Below are positions 1 to 6,211 of a DNA stretch of 19,818 nucleotides, piece after piece. A model generated the notes under the pieces. It did not search any database. It was given only the letters and a program-made list of their open reading frames with translations, and was not told the origin of the DNA. The DNA comes from an uncultured Mesorhizobium sp. GTDB taxonomy: Bacteria; Pseudomonadota; Alphaproteobacteria; Rhizobiales; Rhizobiaceae. The stretch covers positions 1 through 19,818 of the forward strand of contig CALFXR010000200.1 of assembly GCA_937958475.1 (NCBI GenBank). Direction: 5' to 3'. Within the stretch, counting starts at the first letter, position 1; the number at the start of each line of letters is the position of its first letter. Made by a program: the position numbers and the translations under genes.

Positions 1-863
1 CCGCCGTCCTCCTCGATCAGCTTGCACACCGTCATCTCGCCGGCCTCGGCGCCGTAGCGGCCCGCCGCCTCGCGGAAGCGGGCGTGGCAGGCATCCGTCA
101 TCTCCGAGCGGGTGCCCGTTTCTTCCATGAGTTCATGGATGAGGCCCAGATCCTTCAGGCAGAGCTTCAGCGGGAACGACGGGTCGTAGTGGCCGGCGAA
201 GATCGACGGCACGTCGTGCTGCAGCACGAAGCTGTCGGCCGCGCCGCCCTTCATCACCTGCCACCAGACGTCCGGTTCGAGCCCGGCCTTCGCCGCGCAG
301 ACCATCGCCTCGCCGATCGCCGCGGCGTGGATCTTCCACAGCTGGTTGTTGACCAGCTTGGCGACGTAGCCGTTGCCGTAGCGGCCGACCTTGCGCAGTT
401 CCCCCATCGCCTCGATCACGGGCCGTGCCGCCTCGACGTCGGCCTCCTCGCCGCCGACGAACATCGGCATGTCGCCGCGGATCGCGGCGTCGACCGAGCC
501 CGTCACCGGCGCATCCACCGCGCGTCCGCCCACGGCGGCGAAGGGCTTCACCAACTCGCGCATGAATTTTGGCGACGACGTCGTCATGTCGATCCACAGC
601 TTGCCGGCGCAGGGGCCGGCAAGCAGGCCGTGGGGCCCGTTGACGATCGCGTCGAGGTTCGCCGGGCCGAACACCATGGTGACGACGCAGTCGACGCGCT
701 CGATCATCTCGCGCGGGCTGTCGGCCCAGGACGCGCCCGCTGCGAGGTGGTCGCGTGCCGCCTCGCGGCGCAGATCGTTGACGGTCGTGTCGAAGCCGGC
801 GCGCATGACGTTGCGCGCCGCCGGACCGCCCATGGTTCCCAGTCCGATGAAACCGACCTTCAT
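1..863 (-). CDS. NAD(P)-dependent beta-hydroxyacid dehydrogenase, 3-hydroxyisobutyrate dehydrogenase family (3' end outside window)
   Basis: Oxidises a beta-hydroxyacid (3-hydroxyisobutyrate, tartronate semialdehyde or a related compound) with NAD(P) in the cytoplasm; the exact substrate cannot be read from the sequence. About 287 residues are visible from an ATG at 863 and the frame is still open at base 1. The N-terminus MKVGFIGLGTMG is the Rossmann dinucleotide-binding motif (residues 7-12 GLGTMG). The substrate-binding signature appears as DAPVTGS at 117-123, with Thr where many members have Ser. The catalytic lysine of the family is K169 in GYVAKLVNNQ. The family is usually 290-300 residues, so little is missing. 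The gene is divergent from a LysR regulator that starts 105 bases away, which suggests LysR control. The family call is firm and the substrate is open. Confidence 0.92.
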   Translation of the reverse strand, partial: MKVGFIGLGTMGGPAARNVMRAGFDTTVNDLRREAARDHLAAGASWADSPREMIERVDCVVTMVFGPANLDAIVNGPHGLLAGPCAGKLWIDMTTSSPKFMRELVKPFAAVGGRAVDAPVTGSVDAAIRGDMPMFVGGEEADVEAARPVIEAMGELRKVGRYGNGYVAKLVNNQLWKIHAAAIGEAMVCAAKAGLEPDVWWQVMKGGAADSFVLQHDVPSIFAGHYDPSFPLKLCLKDLGLIHELMEETGTRSEMTDACHARFREAAGRYGAEAGEMTVCKLIEEDG

Positions 864-931
864 GCCGTCCTCCGCGCGGAAAAAATTGTCGTTGCCGCCA
901 GCTAGAAGCGCGTTGCATCATCGGTAAAGCC

Positions 932-952
932 ATTTTATTCGATCGATAAAAT
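932..952. promoter_or_regulatory. Palindromic operator candidate between dehydrogenase and LysR gene
   Basis: Perfect 7-base arms ATTTTAT (932-938) and ATAAAAT (946-952) flank TCGATCG. The element is AT-rich in a GC-rich background, lies in the 105-base divergent intergenic region, and contains T-N11-A spacing as in LysR boxes. It is 16 bases upstream of the LysR GTG start, a position that fits autorepression and activation of the divergent dehydrogenase. Binding by this LysR is inferred. Confidence 0.5.
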
Positions 953-968
953 TGAAAAATCCAATCTC

Positions 969-1814
969 GTGACCGATATCGACACACGCCTTCTTCGTTC
1001 CTTCCTCTCGGTCGCCGCCGAAGGCAGCTTCTCGCGCGCCGCCGAGCGGCTCGGCTGCTCCCAGGGCACCATGTCGTTGCGCATCGGCACGCTGGAGGAC
1101 CTGCTCGGCGCCGAACTGTTCGAGCGCGGCTACCATCGCGTGGTTCTCAGCGTCGCCGGCCAGGCGCTGCTGCCGCAAGCGCAGGCGCTGGTCGACAGCC
1201 ATGACGCCCTGGTCGACCGCATGCGGCTGGGAAAGATCTCCGGCACGGTCAGGCTGGGCGTCGCCGAGGACTATGCGCAGCCCTTCCTGCCCGGCCTGCT
1301 GCGCCGCGTGCGCCAGGCGTTTCCGGGCATCGAGCTCGCCATCACCGGGGCGCTCAGCGTCCGCCTCAGCCAGCAGGTCGAGGCGCGCAACCTGGACCTC
1401 GCCATCGTCACGCTGCCGCGCGGCCAGCGCCGCACAACCGTGATCGGCGAGCCGGAACTCCTCTGGGTGGCGGCCGAAGGTTTTCGCGCCGAGCCCGGCC
1501 AGCCCTGGCCGATAGCCTTCTATCCGGAAGGCTGTGCCTTCCGCGCCGCCGCGATCGAGGCGCTGGAGCGGGCGGCCGTGCCGTTTCGCGCGGCGCTGAC
1601 CAGCAGCAGCGGCCAGGTCATCCAGGGCGCCGTCGGCTCGGGTACGACGATCACCATCATGGCCGACGGCACCGTACCGGCGGGCTTCCGCCGGCTCGGG
1701 GCCGACAGCGGCCTGCCGGCCCTTCCGCGCACCTGCATCCAGATCATCGAGCGCGACGGCGGGCTCACGCTTGCCGCGCAGCAGGTGCGCGAGATCGTCC
1801 TGAGCCTGCTCTGA
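969..1814 (+). CDS. LysR family transcriptional regulator
   Basis: A 281-residue one-component regulator of usual LysR length (about 300). The N-terminal winged helix-turn-helix is clear: residues about 4-62 contain LLRSFLSVAAEGSFSRAAERL, in which the recognition region continues as GCSQGTMSLRIGTLEDLLG, followed by ELFERG. The remainder (about residues 88-281) fits the periplasmic-binding-like effector domain. The start is GTG at 969, because the family N-terminus begins a few residues before the first helix; there is no strong Shine-Dalgarno, which is common when a LysR gene represses itself. It is divergent from the dehydrogenase at 1-863, and LysR regulators often control the divergent gene. 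The effector is unknown. Confidence 0.93.
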   Translation: MTDIDTRLLRSFLSVAAEGSFSRAAERLGCSQGTMSLRIGTLEDLLGAELFERGYHRVVLSVAGQALLPQAQALVDSHDALVDRMRLGKISGTVRLGVAEDYAQPFLPGLLRRVRQAFPGIELAITGALSVRLSQQVEARNLDLAIVTLPRGQRRTTVIGEPELLWVAAEGFRAEPGQPWPIAFYPEGCAFRAAAIEALERAAVPFRAALTSSSGQVIQGAVGSGTTITIMADGTVPAGFRRLGADSGLPALPRTCIQIIERDGGLTLAAQQVREIVLSLL

Positions 1815-1816
1815 GC

Positions 1817-1841
1817 GGCGCCGGCCGTCGGATCCGGTGCC
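1817..1841. terminator. GC-rich hairpin between convergent genes
   Basis: GGCGCCGG (1817-1824) can pair with CCGGTGCC (1834-1841), allowing one G-U pair, around a 9-base loop. It begins 3 bases after the LysR stop and lies in the 127-base convergent gap with the gene ending at 1942. There is no U-tract, so a terminator role is tentative. Nothing else was recognised in this gap. Confidence 0.35.
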
Positions 1842-1941
1842 CCGCCGCGCCTCCGCACGGCATGTCCCGATGCAGACCGCCGGACCCGGAGCATTCGCCG
1901 GTTGCCGTCATCGCGCGCTACGGGGTGCCCCCGCGCGCCGG

Positions 1942-2991
1942 TCAGGGCGCGGTGTCGAAGTCGAGCACCGTCTCGGGATTGATCTCCTCGTCGTAGCTGG
2001 CGTCGACCTCGTATTTCACCAGGACGAAACGCCCCTCGCGGAACAGATAGACGCCGCTCGAGGAGGCGTCGCCGACGCCGCGCCACTTGGAGAAGGTGGT
2101 GATCGAGCGCGTCGCCGGATCGTAGGCCGAGTTCACCGCCTGGTCGCTCGCCGTATAGCCGACTATGCGCATCTCTTCGACCTTGGCGTTGTCGTTCTCG
2201 TTCTCGTAGCGGATGTCGAGGTCGGGCTCGGCGAACTGCAACTGGCCGACCTCGCCGAAATCGTCGGCGAGATAGTAGACCTCGCTGCTGTTGTAGGCGC
2301 CCCAGCCGCAGGTGAAGCGGAACAGCCGCGCGATGCGCTCGGCGCTGCCGGCCTCGTCGTAGGAATAGCGGAAGGCGATGTCGTGGATCTCGGGCTTCGC
2401 CGCGTCCGGCTCGGCGCCGGGATCGAGCGTCTGGCAGGAGGCGGCATAGGCCGCGCGGAATGTCGCCTCGACGCGCTCGAGCACGGCGTCGCGCGACTCG
2501 GCCGGCGGGCCGCCGGGGCAGTCCTGCGGCAGCACGTCGGCGAGTTCGCCGTCGGCCGGCTTGAGGCTGCCCTTTTCCAGGTGCATCGGCCGGAACGGCG
2601 GGTCCTGGATCTGCGGGCCGGCGAGGCGCGCCAGGTAGCAGCCGGCGAAGATCCTGGCGCCGCCGTCGGCGTCGGTGGCGCTGATGGCGACCGGGACATA
2701 GTAGAACGTGCTGCCGGCCGCGCCTTCCGCGCCGACCGCGCCGGTCAGCACCTCGACGCGCTCGGTCTTGTCGTAGCCGGCGACGAACGCGTCGAAGGAT
2801 TTCGACGGTTTGGCGTCGCCGAAATAGCCCCATGCGCGGGCATATTCGCGCTTGTTGACGGCGTTGTAGAAGGAGCGGACGAGGGCGGCCGCATCGGAGC
2901 GGTCATCGACATAGGCGTCGTCTGCGGTGGCCGAGCCGGCGAACAGGGCGGTCGAGGCGAGCAGCAGGGCTGCCGTCATCCATTTGGTCAT
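1942..2991 (-). CDS. Secreted protein with NTF2-like N-terminus and DUF1176-like C-terminus
   Basis: A 349-residue exported protein of unknown function. The N-terminus MTKWMTAALLLASTALFAGS is a Sec signal peptide with likely cleavage after ATA at residue 23. Residues about 30-120 (start AAALVRSFYNAVNKREYARA) have the look of an NTF2-like or DUF4878-type fold. Residues about 205-345 resemble DUF1176: RLFRFTCGWGAYNSSEVYYL and, near the end, SITTFSKWRGVGDASSSGVY followed by FREGRFVLVKYEVD. Four cysteines (C118, C158, C186, C228) could form two disulfides in the periplasm. An excellent ribosome binding site (GGAGGAGGATGAT) precedes the ATG at 2991. It is divergent from the DUF1993 gene. The domain calls come from reading the sequence and not from a profile search. 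Confidence 0.8.
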   Translation of the reverse strand: MTKWMTAALLLASTALFAGSATADDAYVDDRSDAAALVRSFYNAVNKREYARAWGYFGDAKPSKSFDAFVAGYDKTERVEVLTGAVGAEGAAGSTFYYVPVAISATDADGGARIFAGCYLARLAGPQIQDPPFRPMHLEKGSLKPADGELADVLPQDCPGGPPAESRDAVLERVEATFRAAYAASCQTLDPGAEPDAAKPEIHDIAFRYSYDEAGSAERIARLFRFTCGWGAYNSSEVYYLADDFGEVGQLQFAEPDLDIRYENENDNAKVEEMRIVGYTASDQAVNSAYDPATRSITTFSKWRGVGDASSSGVYLFREGRFVLVKYEVDASYDEEINPETVLDFDTAP

Positions 2992-3123
2992 GGCGAATCA
3001 TCCTCCTCCGGACGTTGCCGGAGAATGCTGTGCGAATATGGCGCGGCGGTGAAGCGGCTCTCTGGCGCGGCGCCGGAAAAAGCGCCATGGATGTCCCGCC
3101 GACATGGCCGACGGGAGGGTGAA

Positions 3124-3630
3124 TTGACGATTTCGATGTACCAGGCTTCGGTGCCGGTGTTCTCCGCCATGCTGAAGGCGCTCGACCACGTGCTGGCCAA
3201 GGCCGAGCGCCACGCCGCCGAGACCGGTGCGGACCTGGGCGAGCTGTTCGCCGCCCGGCTGGCGCCGGACATGCTGCCGCTGAAGGTGCAGGTGCTGATC
3301 GCCTGCGATCACGCCAAGGGCGCCTGCTGCCGGCTGGCCGGCCGCGACATCCCGTCCTTTCCGGACAACGAAGCGGATTTCGCCGAACTCCACGCGCGGA
3401 TCGCGAAGACGCGCGAGTTGCTGAAGACCTTTGCCGAAGCCGACATCGACGGTTCAGAGGAGCGCGAGATCGTCGTCACGCTGCGCCAGGGCGAGATGCG
3501 CTTCCCCGGCATGCAGTACCTGCTGCACTATGCGATGCCGAACTTCTATTTCCACGTCACCACCGCCTACGACATCCTGCGCAGCCGCGGCGTGCCGCTC
3601 GGCAAGGCCGACTTCTTCGGTCGCGGATAA
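3124..3630 (+). CDS. DUF1993 family protein
   Basis: A 168-residue cytoplasmic protein of the DUF1993 family, which has no established function and is predicted to be a helical bundle related to DinB-like folds. The N-terminus (L/M)TISMYQASVPVFSAMLKAL and the C-terminal part, with MQYLLHYAMPNFYFHVTTAY and DILRSRGVPLGKADFF, match the family along its full length. The start is TTG at 3124: the motif TISMYQASVP is normally at the extreme N-terminus, and GGGAGGG at 3113-3119 gives a well spaced ribosome binding site. The next ATG at 3136 would cut into that motif. The open frame continues upstream to about 1837 but only as antisense to the preceding gene. The gene is divergent from the secreted protein at 1942-2991 and convergent with the small gene at 3688. 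Confidence 0.85.
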   Translation: MTISMYQASVPVFSAMLKALDHVLAKAERHAAETGADLGELFAARLAPDMLPLKVQVLIACDHAKGACCRLAGRDIPSFPDNEADFAELHARIAKTRELLKTFAEADIDGSEEREIVVTLRQGEMRFPGMQYLLHYAMPNFYFHVTTAYDILRSRGVPLGKADFFGRG

Positions 3631-3658
3631 GGCCTTTCAGCAGGCGCGGCCCGCCGCC

Positions 3659-3686
3659 GCGCGCGCCCGGTCCGTCCGGCGCGCGC
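3659..3686. terminator. GC-rich hairpin between convergent genes
   Basis: Arms GCGCGCGC at 3659-3666 and 3679-3686 are perfectly complementary, and C3667-G3678 extends the stem to 9 pairs around a 10-base loop. It fills almost exactly the 57-base gap between the DUF1993 stop and the stop of the small gene on the other strand, as a bidirectional terminator would. There is no U-tract. Confidence 0.45.
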
Positions 3687-3687
3687 A

Positions 3688-3855
3688 CTACTGCCGCGAC
3701 GCCGCCTCGCGGCAGATGCGCGGGAAATCGGCCGGCCTGGTGCCGGTGTCGACGCGGTCGGCCTCGCTCGTCGCGTTGAGCACGCAAAGTGCGGCGCGAT
3801 AGCGATCCTGCTCCCGCGGCCGCGGCCTGGCGAACAGTTCGGTGAGAAACCCCAT
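3688..3855 (-). CDS. Small hypothetical protein (55 aa)
   Basis: Begins MGFLTELFARPRPREQDRYR and ends with ICREAASRQ. I do not recognise a family. It is hydrophilic, has two cysteines (in ALCVLN and RICREA) and carries no membrane segment or signal peptide. The ATG at 3855 is chosen because AGGAG lies 7 bases upstream; an ATG 30 bases further upstream in the same frame lacks this site. The middle (RAALCVLNATSEADRVDTGT) and tail RPADFPRICREAA look like ordered coding sequence. The stop sits right at a GC-rich hairpin shared with the convergent DUF1993 gene, which supports a real transcript end here. Likely real but unverified. Confidence 0.55.
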   Translation of the reverse strand: MGFLTELFARPRPREQDRYRAALCVLNATSEADRVDTGTRPADFPRICREAASRQ

Positions 3856-3927
3856 GGCATCGCTCCTGGTCCGGTTCCTCCCCATGCCGATCTAGGTGGA
3901 TTCATCCCGATTGTGCAGTGCAGCATA

Positions 3928-3944
3928 CGCATGGCAGCCATGCG
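3928..3944. promoter_or_regulatory. 17-base palindrome, operator candidate
   Basis: CGCATGGC-A-GCCATGCG is a perfect inverted repeat with 8-base arms and a single central base. It lies in the 255-base divergent region between the 55-residue gene (start 3855) and the J-domain-like gene (start 4111), where a dimeric regulator would be expected to bind. No cognate regulator is identified. Confidence 0.4.
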
Positions 3945-4010
3945 CGCGGAAACAGTCGGGCGTCATGAAACCGCCGCATCGCCGGCGCGGCGCGCGCGTT
4001 CCGCCTGAAC

Positions 4011-4047
4011 GTTAAAATCGTCCCCCGCGAACGAAGCCATTTTTAAC
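4011..4047. repeat. Spaced inverted repeat GTTAAAA / TTTTAAC
   Basis: GTTAAAA (4011-4017) and TTTTAAC (4041-4047) are perfect inverted arms 23 bases apart, in the upstream region of the gene starting at 4111. The arms are AT-rich in a GC-rich background. The right arm followed by C gives TTAACC, which resembles a CtrA half-site of alphaproteobacteria, but the TTAA-N7-TTAA spacing is absent. Role unknown. Confidence 0.25.
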
Positions 4048-4110
4048 CTCGCCCGCATAGCGTGCGAAACCGGACCGCTATCCGCGTGTTGAAGGGTCGG
4101 AGGAGCTGTC

Positions 4111-4608
4111 ATGCCGATGCAAACGAACCGCGACTTCGCCACGCTTCTGAAGGACCTGCTCGCCGAATCCGAGAACGACGGACGCGGCTTGGCCGGTCCT
4201 GCGTCTGTCTCGTTCGACTATCTGGCGGTTGCCGACGAATTGCTTTCGGGCCGCATCACCGTCTCGGACGAAACCGTTGCGGCCTTCTATCGCGAGACGG
4301 CCGATGACGTCGACGAAACCGTCGAAGCCCTGTTCGAGGCCGTGGACGTCGCAACCGAGCCGGAACCGGCGCCGGCCGCGCTTCTACCCGTCGAGCCAGA
4401 GGCGATTTCGCGCGAACTGGGCATCAAGGGCAACACGCCGATCGCCGACCTCTCCCACATCCGCCGCGCCTTCGCCTTCAGGAACCATCCCGACCGCGTC
4501 GCCCCGCACCTGCGCCCGCGCGCGCTGCTGCGCATGCAGGTGGCCAACATGCTGATCGATGACGCCCGCCGGCGAGCGCTGGCCGCCGCACGCCCGCCGC
4601 GCGGCTGA
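4111..4608 (+). CDS. Small protein with C-terminal J-domain-like segment (HPD motif)
   Basis: A 165-residue cytoplasmic protein. Residues about 98-158 read like a short J domain: ISRELGI, then LSHIRRAFAFRNHPDRV with the invariant HPD at 126-128, then a basic helix LRPRALLRMQVANMLIDDAR that corresponds to helix III. J domains stimulate the ATPase of DnaK-type chaperones through HPD. The N-terminal part (about 1-95) is acidic and helical with a Pro/Ala-rich linker near 82-95, and I do not recognise it. There is no zinc-finger or substrate-binding domain as in DnaJ, so this would be a specialised co-chaperone or a degenerate J protein. The ATG at 4111 has a strong ribosome binding site (GGAGGAG) 5 bases upstream. 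It stands alone, with palindromes upstream. Confidence 0.75.
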   Translation: MPMQTNRDFATLLKDLLAESENDGRGLAGPASVSFDYLAVADELLSGRITVSDETVAAFYRETADDVDETVEALFEAVDVATEPEPAPAALLPVEPEAISRELGIKGNTPIADLSHIRRAFAFRNHPDRVAPHLRPRALLRMQVANMLIDDARRRALAAARPPRG

Positions 4609-4714
4609 CCTTCAACCTTCCGCGACCGAGTGTCCTCCGCCTGCCGGGGCTGGCCTCGCGCGCCCGCCCGTGCCAGAATCAAGCCATGCCGGCGCCGTGA
4701 GACGACGGTAGAAT

Positions 4715-4743
4715 TTGACAGTCCGGCCATCACGGTTTTTGGT
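4715..4743 (+). promoter_or_regulatory. Weak promoter candidate
   Basis: A consensus -35 box TTGACA is at 4715-4720, and a poor -10 (TTTGGT) lies 17 bases downstream. It sits in the 197-base gap before the membrane protein gene at 4806, giving a leader of about 55 bases. The -35 is convincing and the -10 is not. Confidence 0.25.
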
Positions 4744-4805
4744 CATCCTTTGTGCCGGCGGCGAGATTCGCCGCGGCAGTGCGAAGGCTTCCGCGAGGAA
4801 CGGGT

Positions 4806-5054
4806 ATGGAAGACAACTACGAGAAATACGCGGTCGCGGTGATCATCGTCTTCGGCGCGGTCATCATCGGCGGGCTGATGGCGGCGACGATCACCTTGGG
4901 CGACCGATCGGGATTCTTCTTCGCGCTCGGCGCGGCGACCTGCGCCTGGATCGCGGGCCATGCCATGCTGTTCGACCGGCCGCGCGTCTACGGCGTGCTC
5001 ATCGTGCTGGCCACGCTGATGTCGGTCGCCGCGACGATCGCCCTGGCTACCTGA
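4806..5054 (+). CDS. Small inner-membrane protein with three predicted helices
   Basis: An 82-residue protein starting MEDNYEKYAV. Three hydrophobic segments span about residues 8-30 (AVAVIIVFGAVIIGGLMAAT), 34-55 (GFFFALGAATCAWIAGHAML) and 59-80 (VYGVLIVLATLMSVAATIAL), with a short charged N-terminus. The ATG at 4806 is chosen over an upstream in-frame ATG at 4752 because GAGGAA lies 6 bases before it and the upstream extension is Arg/Ala-rich and unlike the rest. I do not recognise a family. It precedes the aldo/keto reductase by 78 bases and may share its transcript. Function unknown. Confidence 0.65.
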   Translation: MEDNYEKYAVAVIIVFGAVIIGGLMAATITLGDRSGFFFALGAATCAWIAGHAMLFDRPRVYGVLIVLATLMSVAATIALAT

Positions 5055-5065
5055 CGCCCGCGCTC

Positions 5066-5077
5066 CGGCCCGGGCCG
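5066..5077. repeat. 12-base perfect palindrome CGGCCCGGGCCG
   Basis: A perfect palindrome 12 bases after the stop of the small membrane protein gene and before the reductase gene. It could contribute to a weak terminator or be chance in GC-rich sequence. Nothing else stands out in this 78-base gap. Confidence 0.2.
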
Positions 5078-5132
5078 ACCCGGGGCGGGGCGGCTGCGCG
5101 CTCCAGCACCTCTTCGACCGAGGATTCCATCG

Positions 5133-6185
5133 ATGCAGAAACGCCGACTCGGGCGGACCGAACTCCTCGTCTCGCGCATCTGCCTCGGCACCATGACCTG
5201 GGGCCAGCAGAACAGCGAGGCCGACGGCCATGCGCAGGCGGATCGCGCCTTCGAGCGCGGCGTCAACTTCCTCGACACGGCCGAGCTCTATTCGATCCCG
5301 CCGCGCCCGGAGACGCAGGGCTCGACCGAGCGCATCGTCGGCACCTGGATGAAGGCCAGACGCAACCGCGACCGCGTCGTTCTGGCGAGCAAGGTCGTCG
5401 GCCGCACGGCCAACGAGTGGTTCCGCGGCGGCCGGCCGTCGAAGCTGGTGCGCGCCGACATCCTCGACGCCGTCGAGAAGTCGCTGGCGCGCCTCCAGAC
5501 CGACCATATCGACCTCTACCAGATCCACTTTCCCGAACGCCGCGTGCCCTGGGGCGCCAATCCGACGCGCGTCGAGGCGTGGCCGCCGCCGCGCGACGCC
5601 GACGAGACGCCGATCGCCGAGACGCTCGCCGTCTTCGGCGAACTGGTGAAGGCCGGAAAAATCCGCCATTTCGGCCTTTCCAACGAAAGCTCCTGGGGCG
5701 TCATGCGCTTCCTCTTCGAGAGCGAGAAGGGCGTCGGCCCGCGGCCCGTCTCGGTGCAGAACGCCTACAACCTGCTCAATCGCACCTTCGAGGTGAACCT
5801 CGCCGAGGTCTGCGACCGCGAGGCGATCGGCCTGCTCGCCTATTCGCCGCTGGCGCAGGGCTATCTCACCGGCAAGTACGACCACGGCGCAAGACCGGCC
5901 GGCGCGCGCTCGACGCTGTTCGACCGCGGCCAGCGCTACACGACGCCGAACGCCGCCGAGGTCATCCTCGAATACGGCAGGCTGGCGCGTTCCTTCGGCA
6001 TGGAGCCGGCGCTGTTCGCCAACGCCTTCGTCACGCATCGTCCTTTCGTCGCCGCCAACATCATCGGCGCGACGTCGCTGGAACAGCTCGACATGGCGCT
6101 CGATTCGGCCGAGGTGGCATGGACCGACGAGATGCAGAAGGCGGTCGACGCGGTGCACCAGCGGGTCGGCAATCCGTGCCCGTGA
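5133..6185 (+). CDS. Aldo/keto reductase, Tas-like
   Basis: A 350-residue NADP(H)-dependent oxidoreductase of the aldo/keto reductase superfamily with a TIM-barrel fold. The closest known type I can name is Escherichia coli Tas, which shares NFLDTAELYSIPPRPETQGS and the NPTRVE insertion. The catalytic tetrad is visible: D48 and Y53 in the DTAELY region, K87 in ASKVVG, and H132 in YQIHFPER. The ending NIIGATSLEQLDMAL is the usual cofactor-binding C-terminal strand. Length is normal for Tas (about 346). The ATG at 5133 follows GAGGA by 8 bases. The PLP enzyme gene starts 26 bases after its stop, so the two are probably co-transcribed. The physiological substrate is unknown. Confidence 0.93.
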   Translation: MQKRRLGRTELLVSRICLGTMTWGQQNSEADGHAQADRAFERGVNFLDTAELYSIPPRPETQGSTERIVGTWMKARRNRDRVVLASKVVGRTANEWFRGGRPSKLVRADILDAVEKSLARLQTDHIDLYQIHFPERRVPWGANPTRVEAWPPPRDADETPIAETLAVFGELVKAGKIRHFGLSNESSWGVMRFLFESEKGVGPRPVSVQNAYNLLNRTFEVNLAEVCDREAIGLLAYSPLAQGYLTGKYDHGARPAGARSTLFDRGQRYTTPNAAEVILEYGRLARSFGMEPALFANAFVTHRPFVAANIIGATSLEQLDMALDSAEVAWTDEMQKAVDAVHQRVGNPCP

Positions 6186-6211
6186 GATCGCTGGGCGAGG
6201 GGGAGGGGATC

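Noticed and set aside
133..987. Minus-strand 284-residue frame overlapping the dehydrogenase and the LysR start
   Set aside because: It runs in a different frame from the dehydrogenase, crosses the divergent promoter and has Arg-rich, motif-free sequence.
1837..3630. 597-residue frame ending in the DUF1993 protein
   Set aside because: The portion before 3124 is antisense to the secreted protein gene, while the DUF1993 N-terminal motif and ribosome binding site mark the TTG at 3124.
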